Assembly (NCBI RefSeq): GCF_900106555.1
Contig: NZ_FNOE01000004.1
Location: 93,085 to 157,084, forward strand
Length of the DNA stretch: 64,000 nucleotides
Source: Nitrosomonas oligotropha
GTDB lineage: Bacteria; Pseudomonadota; Gammaproteobacteria; Burkholderiales; Nitrosomonadaceae
Reading direction: 5' to 3'
The notes below the pieces were generated by a model. The model searched no databases. It saw only the letters and a list, made by a program, of their open reading frames with translations, and was not told where the DNA came from. Positions within the stretch are counted from its first letter, which is position 1, and every line of letters starts with the position of its first letter. Positions 35,257 to 45,223 of this stretch are shown in pieces. The position numbers and the translations under genes are program-made.

Positions 35257-35649
35257 ATGAGAAAAGTACTCTTTGGTTTAACCCTGATGTTCGTCAGCAC
35301 CGGCACAATGGCGGAATGGACCCGCATCAGCGAAAGCGACCGCAAAGGCGGTTCAGTTCTGTATGCCGATCCAACCTCGCTCCGCAAAGCAGCAGGCCGG
35401 GCCAAAATGGCGGTTCTGTTCGATTACCCGGCGCTGCAAAAAGCCGCCGGTGCGGAATTTCTATCAGAAAAAATCCGGCGCGAATACAACTGTCAGGAAA
35501 AACAAATCCGTACCCTCGCCTACTCGCTCTTTAGCTTGAACATGGAACACGGCGACCTAATCCGCTCGTATAACCAGCCGCAGAAATGGGAAATGGTGAA
35601 ACCGGATAGTCTGGAAGAAGTGGAGTGGAAAGTAGCGTGTAGTGAGTAA
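35257..35649 (+). CDS. Secreted Adhesin_E-family protein, second copy
   Basis: A 130-residue exported protein with signal peptide (VLFGLTLMFVSTGTMA) and the Adhesin_E layout: EWTRISESDRKGGSVLYADPTSLRKAAGRAKMAVLFDYPALQ and a C-terminal VEWKVACSE. It shares spacing with the protein at 25271-25654 (W near the mature N-terminus, DP-T/DxLRK, C near 80 and a terminal C) but little overall identity, so they are old paralogues. Role unknown beyond probable surface or periplasmic location. Confidence 0.78.
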   Translation: MRKVLFGLTLMFVSTGTMAEWTRISESDRKGGSVLYADPTSLRKAAGRAKMAVLFDYPALQKAAGAEFLSEKIRREYNCQEKQIRTLAYSLFSLNMEHGDLIRSYNQPQKWEMVKPDSLEEVEWKVACSE

Positions 35650-35740
35650 AACTCATTGTTCCGCAAATTCATCAACCGGCCATCGGGTAGTCAAAAGCTG
35701 ATAGGGCCGTACTATCCGTAGGCCCACTTTAACAAAACGT

Positions 35741-36571
35741 TCACCCATACAACTGCCGCTTCAACCCGCAGCGATCCAGAATGATCGCGCTGATTTCCTC
35801 GATGGAAATGCGCGTGGTATCGAGATACGGAATATCGTAGCGGCTAAACAGCGCTTCCTGCCATTGGATTTCCCGCTGGCATTGCGCCAGCGAAGCGTAT
35901 TGACTGTCCGGGCGGCGTTCCTGGCGGATGAAGTGCAGTTGCGCCGGGGTCAGTGTCAGGCCGAACAGTTTGTGCTTGACCGCTTCGAGCACCGCCGGGA
36001 GCTGTTGCACGTCCATGTCGTCCGGCGTCAGCGGATAGTTTGCCGCAGCGATGCCGTATTGCAACCCCAGATACAGGCAGGTCGGCGTTTTACCGGAGCG
36101 CGAAACACCGGTGAGAATGATGTCGGCATCGGTGAAATGCTTCGGATTGACGCCGTCGTCATGCGCCATCACGTAATTAATCGCGGCAATGCGCTTGAAA
36201 TACGACAAATGATGCTGCAAGCCGTGCGAACGCCCGGCCATGCGCGCAAACGGCTGATGCAATTCCTCTTCGATGGAGCGGATAAAAGCTTCAAAGAAAT
36301 CAAATATGCAGCAGTTCGCTTGTTTGATGACTTCCAGAATTTCCGGTTTCAGCAAAGTACTGAACACCAAAGGCCGATGCCCGTCGCGTTCGGCAGCGTG
36401 ATTAATCTGCGCTAACACGGCTTGGGCATTATCCATGTCATCCAAAAAGGGTACGTTGACCGTCTCCCACTCGATACCGTCAAATTGCGTCAGTAAACTA
36501 TGTCCGAGCGTTTCCGCAGTGATGCCGGTACGGTCGGACAAATAGAAAACCGTGCGTTTTTGCTTCGTCAT
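35741..36571 (-). CDS. ppsR: Phosphoenolpyruvate synthase regulatory protein (kinase/pyrophosphorylase)
   Basis: A 276-residue DUF299 protein. It switches PEP synthase off and on by ADP-dependent phosphorylation and Pi-dependent dephosphorylation of an active-site residue. The N-terminus ([22 protein letters not shown]) and the P-loop [15 protein letters not shown] are both diagnostic, as is the closing [15 protein letters not shown]. It overlaps the end of ppsA by 4 bp, so enzyme and regulator are made together from one transcript. Confidence 0.96.
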   Translation of the reverse strand: MTKQKRTVFYLSDRTGITAETLGHSLLTQFDGIEWETVNVPFLDDMDNAQAVLAQINHAAERDGHRPLVFSTLLKPEILEVIKQANCCIFDFFEAFIRSIEEELHQPFARMAGRSHGLQHHLSYFKRIAAINYVMAHDDGVNPKHFTDADIILTGVSRSGKTPTCLYLGLQYGIAAANYPLTPDDMDVQQLPAVLEAVKHKLFGLTLTPAQLHFIRQERRPDSQYASLAQCQREIQWQEALFSRYDIPYLDTTRISIEEISAIILDRCGLKRQLYG

Positions 36572-38943
36572 CGCTTGCTCAGCTTAGCCAGATCCAGCCA
36601 GGTCTGCATCACCGAATCGGGATTTAACGAGAGGCTGCCAATGCCTTGCTCATATAACCAAGCAGCGAAATCCGGATAATCCGACGGTCCTTGCCCGCAA
36701 ATACCGATGTATTTGCCTTGCTTGCGGCACGCATCGATGGCCATTGCCAGCAATTTTTTCACCGCCGGATTGCGTTCGTCGAACACATGCGCGACCAGAC
36801 TGGAGTCTCGGTCAACGCCGAGCGTGAGTTGCGTCATGTCGTTGGAGCCAATCGAAAAACCGTCGAAATACTGTAAGAATTCTTCCGCCAGCAACGCATT
36901 GGATGGAATCTCGCACATCATGATTACGCGCAAACCGTTTTTGCCGCGCTCCAACCCGTGCGAAGCGAGCAACGCGATCACTTGTTCCGCTTCTTCCAAG
37001 GTGCGGCAGAACGGAATCATGATCTCAACGTTGGTCAGCCCCATGTCGTCGCGCACCTTGCGCAACGCGCGGCACTCCAGTTCAAAACAATCGCGGAACG
37101 CGGGCGCGAGATAGCGCGATGCGCCGCGAAAGCCGATCATCGGATTTTCTTCGTGCGGCTCGTAGCGGTCGCCCGCGAGCAAATTGGCGTACTCGTTGGA
37201 TTTAAAATCGGAGGTGCGTACGATGACCGCATGCGGATAAAACGCCGCCGCCAGCGTAGCGATGCCCTCGGTCAATTTGTCCACATAGAAACTGATGGGG
37301 TTTTGATAACCGGCGATGCGGCTAGCAATTTCCCGTTTCAAATCATCGGGCAATTGATCGAATTCCAGCAACGCCTTGGGATGGATGCCGATCATGTTGT
37401 TGATGATGAATTCCAGCCGGGCCAGCCCCACGCCTTGATTCGGCATGCGCGAGAACGAAAAAGCGTGCGACGGATTGCCGACATTCATCATGATTTTCAG
37501 CGGCAAGTCCGGCAATTTTCCGGCATCCGCAGTGGTATGTTCAAAGGCCAGTAAACCGTCATAAACATAACCGCTATCACCTTCCGCGCAGGAAACCGTA
37601 ACTGCCGCGCCTTCCTTGATTTGCGATGTGGCATCGCCGCAGCCGACCACGGCGGGAATGCCCATTTCGCGCGCGATAATCGCCGCGTGACAAGTCCGTC
37701 CGCCGCGATTGGTGACGATCGCCGAGGCGCGTTTCATGATCGGTTCCCAATCCGGGTCGGTCATGTCGGTCACCAAGACATCGCCGGGCTGAATTTGATG
37801 CATCTGATCAATCTTCGTGATCAGGCGCGCCGTTCCCTGACCGATCTTGCTGCCAATCGCACGCCCTTCGGCCAGCACGGCCCCTTGGCCCGTCAGCTTG
37901 AAGCGCTCCAGCACCAATGAGGAACGGCTTTCCACCGTTTCCGGCCGCGCCTGCACGATGTACAGCTGCCCATCCTGCCCGTCCAAGGCCCATTCGATAT
38001 CCATCGGACGACCATAATGCTGTTCGATGATCACCGCTTGCCGCGCCAGCGCTTCGACTTGCTCATCCGATAGCGAAAAACGCATGCGCCGCGTAGTTTC
38101 AACATCGCGCGTCAACGTCAATGCAGCGCCGCTGCTCTTTTTATCCGCGTACACCATCTCGATGGCTTTAGTACCCAACCGCCGCGACAAAATGGCGGGG
38201 TTACCGGCCGCCAGCCCGCGCTTATAGACATAGAACTCATCCGGATTGACGATGCCCTGCACGATGGTTTCACCCAATCCATACGCCGCTGTGATAAAAA
38301 TCGCTTCACGGAAACCGGATTCGGTATCGAGCGTAAACATCACACCGCTCGCGCCCAGGTCGCTGCGTACCATTTTCTGAATCCCGGCGGACAGATACAC
38401 TTTGTCGTGCGGGAATCCCTGGTGCACGCGGTATGCAATCGCCCGGTCGTTATACAACGAAGCAAACACCACCTTGATGGCTGCGATGATTTGATCCAAG
38501 CCATGCACATTCAGCAACGTTTCCTGCTGTCCGGCAAACGATGCGTCGGCCAGATCCTCGGCAGTTGCCGACGAACGCACCGCAAACGACACATTTTCGC
38601 CGCTATTGGCCGCAAGTTTCTCGTAAGCTTGCGATACCGCCTGCAACAATGCATCCGGCAGCGCGGCATTCAGCACCCAGCCGCGTATCGCTTTACCGGC
38701 AGCGGATAGCGCTTGCGTGTCGTCGACATCCAAGCCGTTCAACAACTGATTGATACGATCCGTCAGCCCATTGACGTTCAAAAATTCCCGGTATGCCTCG
38801 GTGGTAGTAGCAAAACCCGCCGGTACATTAACATCGGCCTGCGCCAGATGACTGATCATCTCCCCCAGCGAAGCATTTTTTCCGCCCACCAGAGCGACGT
38901 CGTGCATCGTCAATTGATCAAACCAGGCGATATAGTGTGTCAT
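36568..38943 (-). CDS. ppsA: Phosphoenolpyruvate synthase
   Basis: A 791-residue PEP synthase converting pyruvate and ATP to phosphoenolpyruvate. N-terminal nucleotide-binding domain ([42 protein letters not shown]), central phosphohistidine segment ([25 protein letters not shown], His accepts phosphate) and C-terminal PEP/pyruvate barrel ([55 protein letters not shown]) are all complete. In an autotroph it feeds gluconeogenesis and anaplerosis. Downstream of cbbR (62 bp) on the same strand and coupled to ppsR. Confidence 0.97.
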   Translation of the reverse strand: MTHYIAWFDQLTMHDVALVGGKNASLGEMISHLAQADVNVPAGFATTTEAYREFLNVNGLTDRINQLLNGLDVDDTQALSAAGKAIRGWVLNAALPDALLQAVSQAYEKLAANSGENVSFAVRSSATAEDLADASFAGQQETLLNVHGLDQIIAAIKVVFASLYNDRAIAYRVHQGFPHDKVYLSAGIQKMVRSDLGASGVMFTLDTESGFREAIFITAAYGLGETIVQGIVNPDEFYVYKRGLAAGNPAILSRRLGTKAIEMVYADKKSSGAALTLTRDVETTRRMRFSLSDEQVEALARQAVIIEQHYGRPMDIEWALDGQDGQLYIVQARPETVESRSSLVLERFKLTGQGAVLAEGRAIGSKIGQGTARLITKIDQMHQIQPGDVLVTDMTDPDWEPIMKRASAIVTNRGGRTCHAAIIAREMGIPAVVGCGDATSQIKEGAAVTVSCAEGDSGYVYDGLLAFEHTTADAGKLPDLPLKIMMNVGNPSHAFSFSRMPNQGVGLARLEFIINNMIGIHPKALLEFDQLPDDLKREIASRIAGYQNPISFYVDKLTEGIATLAAAFYPHAVIVRTSDFKSNEYANLLAGDRYEPHEENPMIGFRGASRYLAPAFRDCFELECRALRKVRDDMGLTNVEIMIPFCRTLEEAEQVIALLASHGLERGKNGLRVIMMCEIPSNALLAEEFLQYFDGFSIGSNDMTQLTLGVDRDSSLVAHVFDERNPAVKKLLAMAIDACRKQGKYIGICGQGPSDYPDFAAWLYEQGIGSLSLNPDSVMQTWLDLAKLSKR

Positions 38944-39005
38944 TGGGAAACTCCTATCGGCGAATAATTAACAAGTAACTTTTAGTAGACGGTTACGCAG
39001 CAAAC

Positions 39006-39965
39006 TTAATGCTGGCTGTCTTTTAATAACGGGCAATGCCCGGAAATTGCATGGCGGCATGATAAATCATCTAGGTAATCCGATGCCTGACGCAAATACT
39101 CCAAGAAAGTCTGCGCTACAATCGATAACTGTTTACCGGATGGATAAGCAAAGTACCAATCACGTTCAATTGGAAATCCATCAACATCGAGTATCGCCAG
39201 CTGCCCCATCGGCGCATCGAGTGTCAAGGTATGTCTTGATAAGACAGCGATACCCAGTCTACCGACAATAGCTTGCTTAATCGCTTCATTGCTTCCCAAC
39301 TCCATGCGGACTTTCAATTTTTTATTTTGCTCTGAAAAAAAACGTTCTGTCGCCATTCTCGTTCCAGAACCCGGTTCGCGCATAATGAAGAGTTCATCGC
39401 AAATACGCTCGATGCTGATATTTTTTTCGCAAGACAATGGATGATCGGCCGATGCCATAACAACCAGTGGATTGTCTAAAAACACTTCCGCTACGGCATC
39501 AACCGCATCCGGAACTTGGCCCAGAATGTAGAGATCGTCTTGATTGTTGGTTAATCGCTCCAAAACACGCTCACGATTCGTCACTTTTAGCGCGACATCT
39601 ATGTTTGGATATTTCTGACAAAACATACCCAGCAAACGCGGCGTAAAATATTTCGCGGTAGTCACCACTGCGAGCCGGAGCTTGCCGGATTTCAGACCTT
39701 TCATATCCGATGCGATCATTTCAAAACGGGAGAAATGTTCAAAAATACCCAGACAGGTTTTATATAGCTCTTTTCCTGCATCAGTCAGATAGATTTTTTT
39801 ACCGATTTGTTCAAACAATGGCAAGCCAATTTCATCCGTCAGTTTTTTGATTTGCATCGATACTGTCGGTTGTGTCAGAAACAATTCTTCGGCCGCACGC
39901 GTGAAGCTCTTCAATCGCGCGATCGCTTCGAATACCTCCAATTGTCGTATGGTGCTATGGCGCAC
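39006..39965 (-). CDS. cbbR: LysR-type regulator CbbR
   Basis: A 319-residue LysR-type transcription factor. The winged HTH (RQLEVFEAIARLKSFTRAAEELFLTQPTVSMQIKKLTDEIGLPLFEQIGKKIYLT) and the effector domain (DLYILGQVPDAVDAVAEVFLDNPLVVMASADHPL, MREPGSGTRMATERFF) match CbbR, which controls RuBisCO operons in response to NADPH and phosphorylated metabolites. It faces cbbL across a 162-bp gap with a candidate LysR box, the classical arrangement. The start is GTG at 39965. ppsA is transcribed in the same direction downstream, so a small share of its expression may be linked. Confidence 0.92.
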   Translation of the reverse strand: MRHSTIRQLEVFEAIARLKSFTRAAEELFLTQPTVSMQIKKLTDEIGLPLFEQIGKKIYLTDAGKELYKTCLGIFEHFSRFEMIASDMKGLKSGKLRLAVVTTAKYFTPRLLGMFCQKYPNIDVALKVTNRERVLERLTNNQDDLYILGQVPDAVDAVAEVFLDNPLVVMASADHPLSCEKNISIERICDELFIMREPGSGTRMATERFFSEQNKKLKVRMELGSNEAIKQAIVGRLGIAVLSRHTLTLDAPMGQLAILDVDGFPIERDWYFAYPSGKQLSIVAQTFLEYLRQASDYLDDLSCRHAISGHCPLLKDSQH

Positions 39966-39989
39966 GAGACTCTCCTTTCCATTTTAATC

Positions 39990-40026
39990 ATAGACAAAAT
40001 CTATCAATACCATTGGAACAATTGAT
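39990..40026. promoter_or_regulatory. Candidate CbbR operator
   Basis: ATAGACAAAATCTAT (39990-40004) is a perfect inverted repeat of the LysR T-N11-A form. A second inverted pair, ATCAAT (40003-40008) and ATTGAT (40021-40026), overlaps its right end. Both lie between cbbR and cbbL, upstream of the TATAAT box, as expected for recognition and activation sites. Binding by CbbR is inferred from position and form. Confidence 0.6.
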
Positions 40027-40052
40027 TGTTATTTATGATTGAATGATTCTAC

Positions 40053-40058
40053 TATAAT
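40053..40058 (+). promoter_or_regulatory. cbbL promoter -10 box
   Basis: A consensus TATAAT at 40053-40058 upstream of cbbL. No good -35 hexamer sits 16-18 bp before it; the nearest sequences (TTTATG, TTGTTA) have wrong spacing. That fits a promoter that needs CbbR. Transcription would start near 40065, leaving a leader of about 60 bases before ATG 40128 with GGAG at 40118-40121. Confidence 0.6.
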
Positions 40059-40085
40059 TTTCACTCGCTGATAGCTACTTCCTGA

Positions 40086-41603
<1,518 letters not shown>

Positions 41604-41623
41604 TCTTTTCTGGAGAAACAATT

Positions 41624-42058
41624 ATGATGACCAATCACGGGAATTTACTCACACAGGGACAATTCTCTTTTCTGCCTCCGTTGACCGACAAGCAAATTTC
41701 AGCACAGCTCAAATATGCGTTGAAAAATGGTTGGGCAATCGGCATTGAGTACACTGACGATCCTCATCCACGCAATACCTATTGGGAAATGTTTGGCAAT
41801 CCAATGTTTGATTTGAAAGATCCGGCAGGAATCTTGCTGGAAATCAATAGTTGCCGCAAAACTTTTCCAAACCACTATATTCGCGTAACCGCATTTAATT
41901 CGACACGCGGGGTGGAAAGTCCAACCATGTCATACATTGTCAATCGACCCAAGAAAGAGCCAGGGTTTAGTTTAGTACGCCAGGAAGGTGCTGGACGAAG
42001 CGTTAGTTACACCATTCATTCCTATGCAACTGACAAGCCGGAAACTGAGCGCTACTAG
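41624..42058 (+). CDS. cbbS: RuBisCO small subunit, red-type
   Basis: A 144-residue small chain. The N-terminal part has the conserved FSFLPPLTDKQISAQLKYALKNGWAIGIEYTDDPHPRNTYWEMFGNPMFDLKDPAGILLEINSCRKTFPNHYIRVTAFN. The C-terminal tail of about 30 residues (PGFSLVRQEGAGRSVSYTIHSYA) is the beta-hairpin extension typical of red-type small subunits, which helps assembly without separate chaperones. Ribosome site GGAG at 41612-41615; ATG 41624 or the next ATG 41627 can start. It lies 20 bp after cbbL. Confidence 0.96.
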   Translation: MMTNHGNLLTQGQFSFLPPLTDKQISAQLKYALKNGWAIGIEYTDDPHPRNTYWEMFGNPMFDLKDPAGILLEINSCRKTFPNHYIRVTAFNSTRGVESPTMSYIVNRPKKEPGFSLVRQEGAGRSVSYTIHSYATDKPETERY

Positions 42059-42072
42059 GGTAATAAGAATGA

Positions 42073-42103
42073 AGTATCTCTCTCCTCCATGGAGAGAGAT
42101 ACT
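42073..42103 (+). terminator. Strong hairpin between cbbS and cbbX
   Basis: AGTATCTCTCTCC (42073-42085) and GGAGAGAGATACT (42091-42103) form a perfect 13-bp stem with a five-base loop (TCCAT). There is no T run after it, so it is more likely an mRNA-stabilising or attenuating structure that keeps cbbLS transcript high and lowers cbbX, rather than a full stop. Confidence 0.7.
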
Positions 42104-42187
42104 GATAATACAGACAGTTACCAGAATAAATATAATTAATGCATTTCATAATCTCCATCTCATGATGGCCTAAAAGAGTGATTAATC

Positions 42188-43129
42188 ATGCCTAAGCAAT
42201 CTAAAAACTTAACTTCATCCGAAGGCACATTAATTGATTTAGATGCAGAGTTCCGCGAATCGAATATCCAGGAAGTACTGGATAAACTGGATCGTGAGCT
42301 GATAGGTTTAATCCCTGTGAAGACTCGCATTCGCGAAACGGCCGCGTTGTTACTGGTCGATCGTGTTCGCAAACAAATGGGACTATCTGCAGGTGCGCCC
42401 AGCTTACACATGTGCTTTACCGGCAATCCTGGTACAGGGAAAACGACAGTAGCCCTGCGCATGGCAGAAATCTTACACCGCCTCGGCTATGTGCGTGAAG
42501 GACACCTGGTTTCAGTGACCCGAGATGACTTAGTCGGTCAATATATTGGACATACCGCACCCAAAACAAAAGAAGTGATAAAAAAAGCGATGGGGGGCGT
42601 TCTTTTCATCGATGAAGCTTATTACCTATACAAACCAGAAAACGAACGTGATTATGGCGCAGAATCAATAGAAATTCTGTTGCAAACGATGGAAAACAAC
42701 CGCGAAGACTTGGTCGTTATTTTGGCGGGCTACAAAGATCGTATGGATAAATTCTTCCATAGCAATCCCGGCATGCGCTCGCGTATAGCGCACCATATCG
42801 ACTTTCCGGATTACGGTCCGGATGAATTAGTTGCGATCGCTAACTTGATGTTAGAAAGCCAGAATTACTGTTTCAGTTCAGCCGGGGAAGAAGCATTTGG
42901 AAAATATATACGTCTGCGCATGAAGTCGGAGCATTTTGCCAATGCGCGCTCGGTTCGTAACGCGCTTGATCGTGCTCGGCTCCGCCAAGCAAATCGATTA
43001 TTTTCCGGAACAAAGAAATCATTATCCAAAACTGATCTCATCACATTAGAAGCGGAAGATATTCTAGCGAGTCGTGTTTTTCTTGAAAGTGCGTTGGATA
43101 GTGAACCTAATACAAAAAATAAAAAATAA
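42188..43129 (+). CDS. cbbX: Red-type RuBisCO activase CbbX
   Basis: A 313-residue AAA+ protein that frees inhibited RuBisCO by pulling the C-terminus of the large chain. Walker A is [11 protein letters not shown] (79-89), the pore loop [15 protein letters not shown] follows (113-127) and Walker B is [12 protein letters not shown] (137-148). Sensor and arginine-finger regions ([34 protein letters not shown]) are complete. The sequence is close to Rhodobacter CbbX except for an N-terminal extension of normal length. It acts only on red-type enzyme, which agrees with the cbbL/cbbS identification. Confidence 0.96.
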   Translation: MPKQSKNLTSSEGTLIDLDAEFRESNIQEVLDKLDRELIGLIPVKTRIRETAALLLVDRVRKQMGLSAGAPSLHMCFTGNPGTGKTTVALRMAEILHRLGYVREGHLVSVTRDDLVGQYIGHTAPKTKEVIKKAMGGVLFIDEAYYLYKPENERDYGAESIEILLQTMENNREDLVVILAGYKDRMDKFFHSNPGMRSRIAHHIDFPDYGPDELVAIANLMLESQNYCFSSAGEEAFGKYIRLRMKSEHFANARSVRNALDRARLRQANRLFSGTKKSLSKTDLITLEAEDILASRVFLESALDSEPNTKNKK

Positions 43130-43155
43130 AAACTTAAGACATATTTTCGATAGCG

Positions 43156-43503
43156 ATGGAAACGCTGACTTTACCCTGGCGCATCTTCCCAAAAACGATC
43201 GAAGCAGCATGTTATAACCGCGGGCGGCTTGCGCTACTACGATTAGGCTATCCACTGCGAGTTACATTACTGAAGCATCGTGGATTAGAAGTCATCTTAG
43301 ACAAGACTATGTGGTTATGTGTTGATAGCAATAAAGATGACCAACCTATTCTGGCATGGCGCGAGTTTCAGATTCGTGGACGACGTAACTTACATCTGCC
43401 GATTTCTTGTGAATTGTGGCTATACCATAGCTATGCAGGTCTTATCATGGGCTCAGCTCTGGATGACTTGGATCAGGTACTTGAAAATTATGCATTGAAA
43501 TAA
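43156..43503 (+). CDS. Unknown small protein in the RuBisCO operon
   Basis: A 115-residue protein that I do not recognise. It is basic and hydrophobic at the N-terminus (LTLPWRIFPKTIEAACYNRGRLALLRLGYPLRVTLLKHRGLEVILDKTMWLCVD) and seems to form a compact alpha/beta domain with no signal peptide or membrane helix. It lies 26 bp after cbbX and 33 bp before the aldolase-like gene, all in one direction. An assembly, repair or regulatory role for RuBisCO is an inference from location only. Confidence 0.7.
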   Translation: METLTLPWRIFPKTIEAACYNRGRLALLRLGYPLRVTLLKHRGLEVILDKTMWLCVDSNKDDQPILAWREFQIRGRRNLHLPISCELWLYHSYAGLIMGSALDDLDQVLENYALK

Positions 43504-43536
43504 TTTTTTCACGCCCCTAAATTTTTGAGGATAAAA

Positions 43537-44754
43537 ATGCCACTTGTAGATATGCGCGATATGTTGAATCATGCTTATCAAAATAACTACGCAATCGGTG
43601 GTTTTGGATTAGTAAGCCTGGATTTCCTGGAAGCTATTATCAAAGCGGCCGAATCCTGCCGTTCACCCGCCATTCTTAATATTTCCGAGCCGCTCTTCAA
43701 AACGAATGATTTCAGGTTAATCATTCCAGCGGTTGAACGAGCCGCACATCAGGCTAAAGTACCGATAGCTATTCATTTCGACTATGCGCAAAAGCACGAA
43801 TCCATTGCCGAGGCGATTAACTTGGGATGCAACAGTGTCATGCTGGATGTTTCCTCAAAATCGTTTACCGACAATATCGCTCAAACCAGCCGCGCCGCAG
43901 AATTAGCGCACGCATGTGGCGCTGCAATTGAGGGTATGCTTGGTTTTGTCGGTGGTCTGGAAGGAGAAAACGCGATCAATCACCTTGGCGAAGCTATTTA
44001 TACTTCAGCCGAAGAAACAAAAGCATATGTCAACCGTACCGGCATAGACTTTCTCGCCGTATCCATTGACACGCTGCATGTCCGTCAGCACAGCCGGATA
44101 AAACTCGATTTCAAACGTCTGAAACGAATTAATGATGAAATTGGAATTCCACTGGTATTGCATGGCGGCAGCGGCTTGATTGAAGATCAATATCATAAGC
44201 TAATCTTAAATGGCGTCGCCAAAATCAATTGTTATACAGAGCTTTCCGATATTGCAGCAGCAACCATTCATTCCAATATTAAAACGCGTGCCAGAAAAGG
44301 CTATATCGAGGTTCTCCACGGAGTAACGGAGAGCCTATTTGAACAAATCAAGCAGCGGATGCATCTTTGGGGCTCTGCAGGCCGCGCAGCAGAAGTATTG
44401 ATTCAGTGCCGTCCTTGGCAGTCCGCGGAACAGATCATCCTGTGCTACGTTGAAAGTCATCGCTTACAGCAATTAGATACCCTGATCGAACAAAGCCGCA
44501 AAACTTTGACAACTATTCCTGGTGTACGTCAAGTTTTCTCCGGCTGGGCGCCTTCTGAATTGAACCAGTATCGCTTATGCTGGCGTATTCAGCTATCCCA
44601 TTCCGATGCCATCAACAACTTACAATCCCATTCGGAGTATATCTATTTTTTCAATCAATTATCCCGATCGATTGATCCTGAAAAAATCAGTATTACTTTT
44701 GCTCCGACTTTATCAAACACGGAATTTAGGTTTAAGGAATTAGTAGATGCATAG
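43537..44754 (+). CDS. Class II aldolase-like protein fused to a Dabb domain, zinc ligand altered
   Basis: A 405-residue fusion. Residues 1-285 match the class II (GatY/KbaY/Fba) TIM barrel; residues about 298-395 (IILCYVESHRLQQLDTLIEQSRKTLTTIPGVRQVFSG...) match the stress-responsive Dabb ferredoxin-like domain. Against GatY, the catalytic D82, E132, H181 and H209 are kept, but the zinc-ligand H83 is Y83 (HFDY for HLDH) and the GTxHG loop reads DTLHV. Aldolase activity is therefore doubtful. GAGG at 43527-43530 places the start at ATG 43537; the earlier in-frame TTG is not used. It closes the cbb operon, so a role in the Calvin cycle or in RuBisCO side-product handling is inferred. Confidence 0.83.
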   Translation: MPLVDMRDMLNHAYQNNYAIGGFGLVSLDFLEAIIKAAESCRSPAILNISEPLFKTNDFRLIIPAVERAAHQAKVPIAIHFDYAQKHESIAEAINLGCNSVMLDVSSKSFTDNIAQTSRAAELAHACGAAIEGMLGFVGGLEGENAINHLGEAIYTSAEETKAYVNRTGIDFLAVSIDTLHVRQHSRIKLDFKRLKRINDEIGIPLVLHGGSGLIEDQYHKLILNGVAKINCYTELSDIAAATIHSNIKTRARKGYIEVLHGVTESLFEQIKQRMHLWGSAGRAAEVLIQCRPWQSAEQIILCYVESHRLQQLDTLIEQSRKTLTTIPGVRQVFSGWAPSELNQYRLCWRIQLSHSDAINNLQSHSEYIYFFNQLSRSIDPEKISITFAPTLSNTEFRFKELVDA

Positions 44755-44845
44755 CCTGTAGTTGCGTCTGGCTTTTAAAATCCGACTCTGGTCAGAACCG
44801 GATCACACCCCAATATGCCAAGTGTTGGTCTGTTAAGTGTAAAAA

Positions 44846-44938
44846 TTAAGCTTCATTTACCGACAAGCCTTCATTCCTACCTTTTAGAACTACACTGCTG
44901 TTAAGAGAAATAGCGGTTCTAGGCCAGCGAGCTCCGTA
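44846..44938 (-). pseudogene. C-terminal relic of a peptidoglycan-binding/CHAP-like gene
   Basis: Read on the minus strand this encodes the last 30 residues and stop of a protein like the one at 46405-47109. It begins YGARWPRTAISL and ends EGLSVNEA, and 23 of the 30 residues match that protein's C-terminus. No gaps are needed. Upstream the similarity ends and a TGA appears in frame near 44969. It is a decayed second copy, leaving 93-bp direct repeats on either side of the PEP-CTERM gene. Confidence 0.8.
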
Positions 44939-45061
44939 GGTAACCATATCGCGAACATAAGTCACATCTCATTGATAAATAGCCAGAAAGCTCCGCCATA
45001 TATAGATTCGATAGAATATAAAAAATCTATATCGCTAGAAAATTTATATCGATATAATTCC

Positions 45062-45088
45062 AAAAGTGTATTCTAAAAATACACTTTT
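45062..45088. terminator. AT-rich hairpin upstream of PEP-CTERM gene
   Basis: AAAAGTGTATT (45062-45072) and AATACACTTTT (45078-45088) are perfect 11-bp inverted copies with a five-base loop CTAAA, ending in a T run on the plus strand. It could end transcription from the cbb operon or the relic, or work both ways. Confidence 0.6.
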
Positions 45089-45223
45089 ATCTCATCTTAT
45101 GAATGATGAGCGGAATGCAAGAATGATTGCCCGTTTGTAAAAATATGGAGCAACTTGAGATTCTAAAAAATAAATAAATTGCTTACAGGCCTATATTTTT
45201 AACTTTTTTCAAAGGTAAATAAT

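Larger units (their letters stand above)
44755..45223. other. Gene-free stretch after the cbb operon
   Basis: This 469-bp gap contains the C-terminal relic of a CHAP-like gene (44846-44938), an AT-rich zone with a 14-bp palindrome TTATATCGATATAA (45044-45057) and a hairpin at 45062-45088. The zone repeats the element TATATCG several times (45018-45056). It lies upstream of the PEP-CTERM gene and may hold its control sites. No intact gene was found. Confidence 0.5.

Noticed and set aside
35700..35730. GGGCC...GGCCC inverted repeat between Adhesin_E gene and ppsR
   Set aside because: A 5-bp stem with a 12-base loop and no T run is too weak to call a terminator.
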